From Pseudomonadota bacterium (GTDB taxonomy: Bacteria; SAR324; XYD2-FULL-50-16; JAHJRI01), in contig JAKSDL010000835.1 of the NCBI GenBank assembly GCA_022360105.1, positions 1 to 5,073 of the forward strand: a DNA stretch of 5,073 bases. The letters run 5' to 3'. Shown here piece by piece: positions 4,203 to 5,073 of the stretch. Under the pieces are notes generated by a model. The model was not told where the DNA came from. It saw only the letters and a program-made list of their open reading frames with translations, and did not search any database. The translations under genes were made by a program, and so were the position numbers. Positions within the stretch are counted from its first letter, which is position 1, and each line of letters starts with the position of its first letter.

Positions 4203-5073
4203 ATGGAAAGTATTTTACAACGCTGGGTTCCAGCCTTCGACTGGCTCAGAAAATACAAATCAAAAAACCTGCGGGGAGATGCCATTGCAGGTATTACAAC
4301 CGCCGTCATGCTGATACCCCAGGCAATGGCTTATGCTCTTTTGGCAGGTTTGCCGCCGGTAATCGGTCTGTATGCATCGATCGTCCCGTTACTTGTATAC
4401 GCCATGTTTGGTACATCGCGGCAATTGGCCGTGGGACCGGTTGCAATGGTAGCCTTACTTGTCGCAAGTGGTATCGGTTCCATGGTAACACCTGGTGACA
4501 TAGGCACCTATGTCGAACTGACGATATTGCTGACGCTGCTCGTCGGAGTCATTCAATTGGCAATGGGGGTATTCCGCCTGGGTTTCATGACAAATTTTCT
4601 CTCTCACCCTGTGATCAGTGGTTTTACTTCAGCAGCGGCTCTCATCATCGGCTTTTCCCAGCTGAAGCATATTGTCGGCATCAATCTTCCCCGTTCCGAA
4701 AACATTTTAAAGACCATTTATCTCACCTTTCAACAGGCAAGCGACATCAATCCCGTGACTCTGATTATGGGATTGATCACCATTGTTTTTCTCATTTTCG
4801 CCCGTAAAATCAGTCCATTACTTCCCGGTGCCTTGATCATAGTAATAATTTCGTCCCTTATTACCTGGTTTTGGGATTTAAAAAAGCTGGGAGTAAGCAT
4901 TGTCGGCGAAATACCCGCCGGTCTTCCACCTTTTAGTGTTCCATCCATTCAACTAGAAGAGCTGGGAGCCTTGCTTCCCATTGCCTTGACTATCTCCTTT
5001 GTTGGATTTATGGAATCCATTGCGGTCGGAAAACAGATAGCTACGGAAAAACAATATGAAATCGATGCAAACC
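4203..5073 (+). CDS. SulP-family anion permease, N-terminal part (C-terminus outside window)
   Basis: This is an inner-membrane SLC26/SulP transporter; bacterial members move sulfate, bicarbonate or other anions, usually with Na+ or H+. The window holds 290 residues. Complete proteins are about 550-700 residues with a cytoplasmic STAS domain that would lie beyond the edge. Visible family motifs are AGITTAVMLIPQAMAYALLAGLPP starting at 29 (split here: AGITTAVMLIPQ, AMAYALLAGLPP), IGLYAS at 54-59, TSRQLAVGPVAMVALL at 71-86, FLSHPVISGFTSAAAL at 132-147 and SFVGFMESIAVGK at 265-277 with the conserved glutamate E271. The start ATG at 4203 has AAGGA 4 nt upstream (4194-4198). The frame is open back to a stop at 4140-4142 but has no other ATG. 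The sulfur-gene neighbourhood suggests sulfate or a related oxyanion, for example exporting dioxygenase end products or importing sulfate. Direction and substrate are inference. Confidence 0.93.
   Translation, partial: MESILQRWVPAFDWLRKYKSKNLRGDAIAGITTAVMLIPQAMAYALLAGLPPVIGLYASIVPLLVYAMFGTSRQLAVGPVAMVALLVASGIGSMVTPGDIGTYVELTILLTLLVGVIQLAMGVFRLGFMTNFLSHPVISGFTSAAALIIGFSQLKHIVGINLPRSENILKTIYLTFQQASDINPVTLIMGLITIVFLIFARKISPLLPGALIIVIISSLITWFWDLKKLGVSIVGEIPAGLPPFSVPSIQLEELGALLPIALTISFVGFMESIAVGKQIATEKQYEIDAN

Overview
The window looks like chromosomal DNA of a Gram-negative bacterium of moderate GC content. It holds a periplasmic binding protein with a cleavable signal peptide, a thiBP operon under a TPP riboswitch, and a sulfane-sulfur/thiosulfate/sulfate gene set. 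The taxon cannot be fixed from sequence alone; a proteobacterial or Desulfobacterota-type sulfur bacterium is a guess.

Left part (1-2070, minus strand): a thiamine-uptake operon. A promoter with a perfect -35 TTGACA (2065-2070) precedes a complete TPP riboswitch aptamer (about 1908-2010), an intrinsic terminator with a ten-U tract (1869-1900), thiB (777-1820) and the first half of thiP (773 to the window edge). The leader shows both alternative folds: a strand containing the conserved GGCTGAGA of the aptamer can pair over 14 nt with the 5' side of the terminator. The thiB stop lies in the same reading frame as thiP, and thiP has no ATG, GTG or TTG at the expected place. The best placed start is an AUC codon behind a Shine-Dalgarno-like GAGGT.

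Middle (2094-3109): a minus-strand ETHE1-type persulfide dioxygenase gene, then a 299-base divergent control region with several dyad symmetries and one TTGACA on the plus strand.

Right part (3110-5073, plus strand): two half-size YeeE/YedE sulfur-transport proteins in an ATGA overlap, a 230-base gap with a hairpin and a 28-bp palindrome built of CGTNNA hexamers, then the first 290 residues of a SulP anion permease that runs off the window. The dioxygenase, YeeE pair and SulP form a plausible unit for importing or clearing reduced sulfur and moving oxyanions. The thiamine operon is a separate function that happens to lie downstream of the dioxygenase without an obvious terminator between them.

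No RNA gene, mobile element or CRISPR array was seen. All gene families are known. The least ordinary points are the thiP start, the fully readable antiterminator, and the uncharacterised palindromes.
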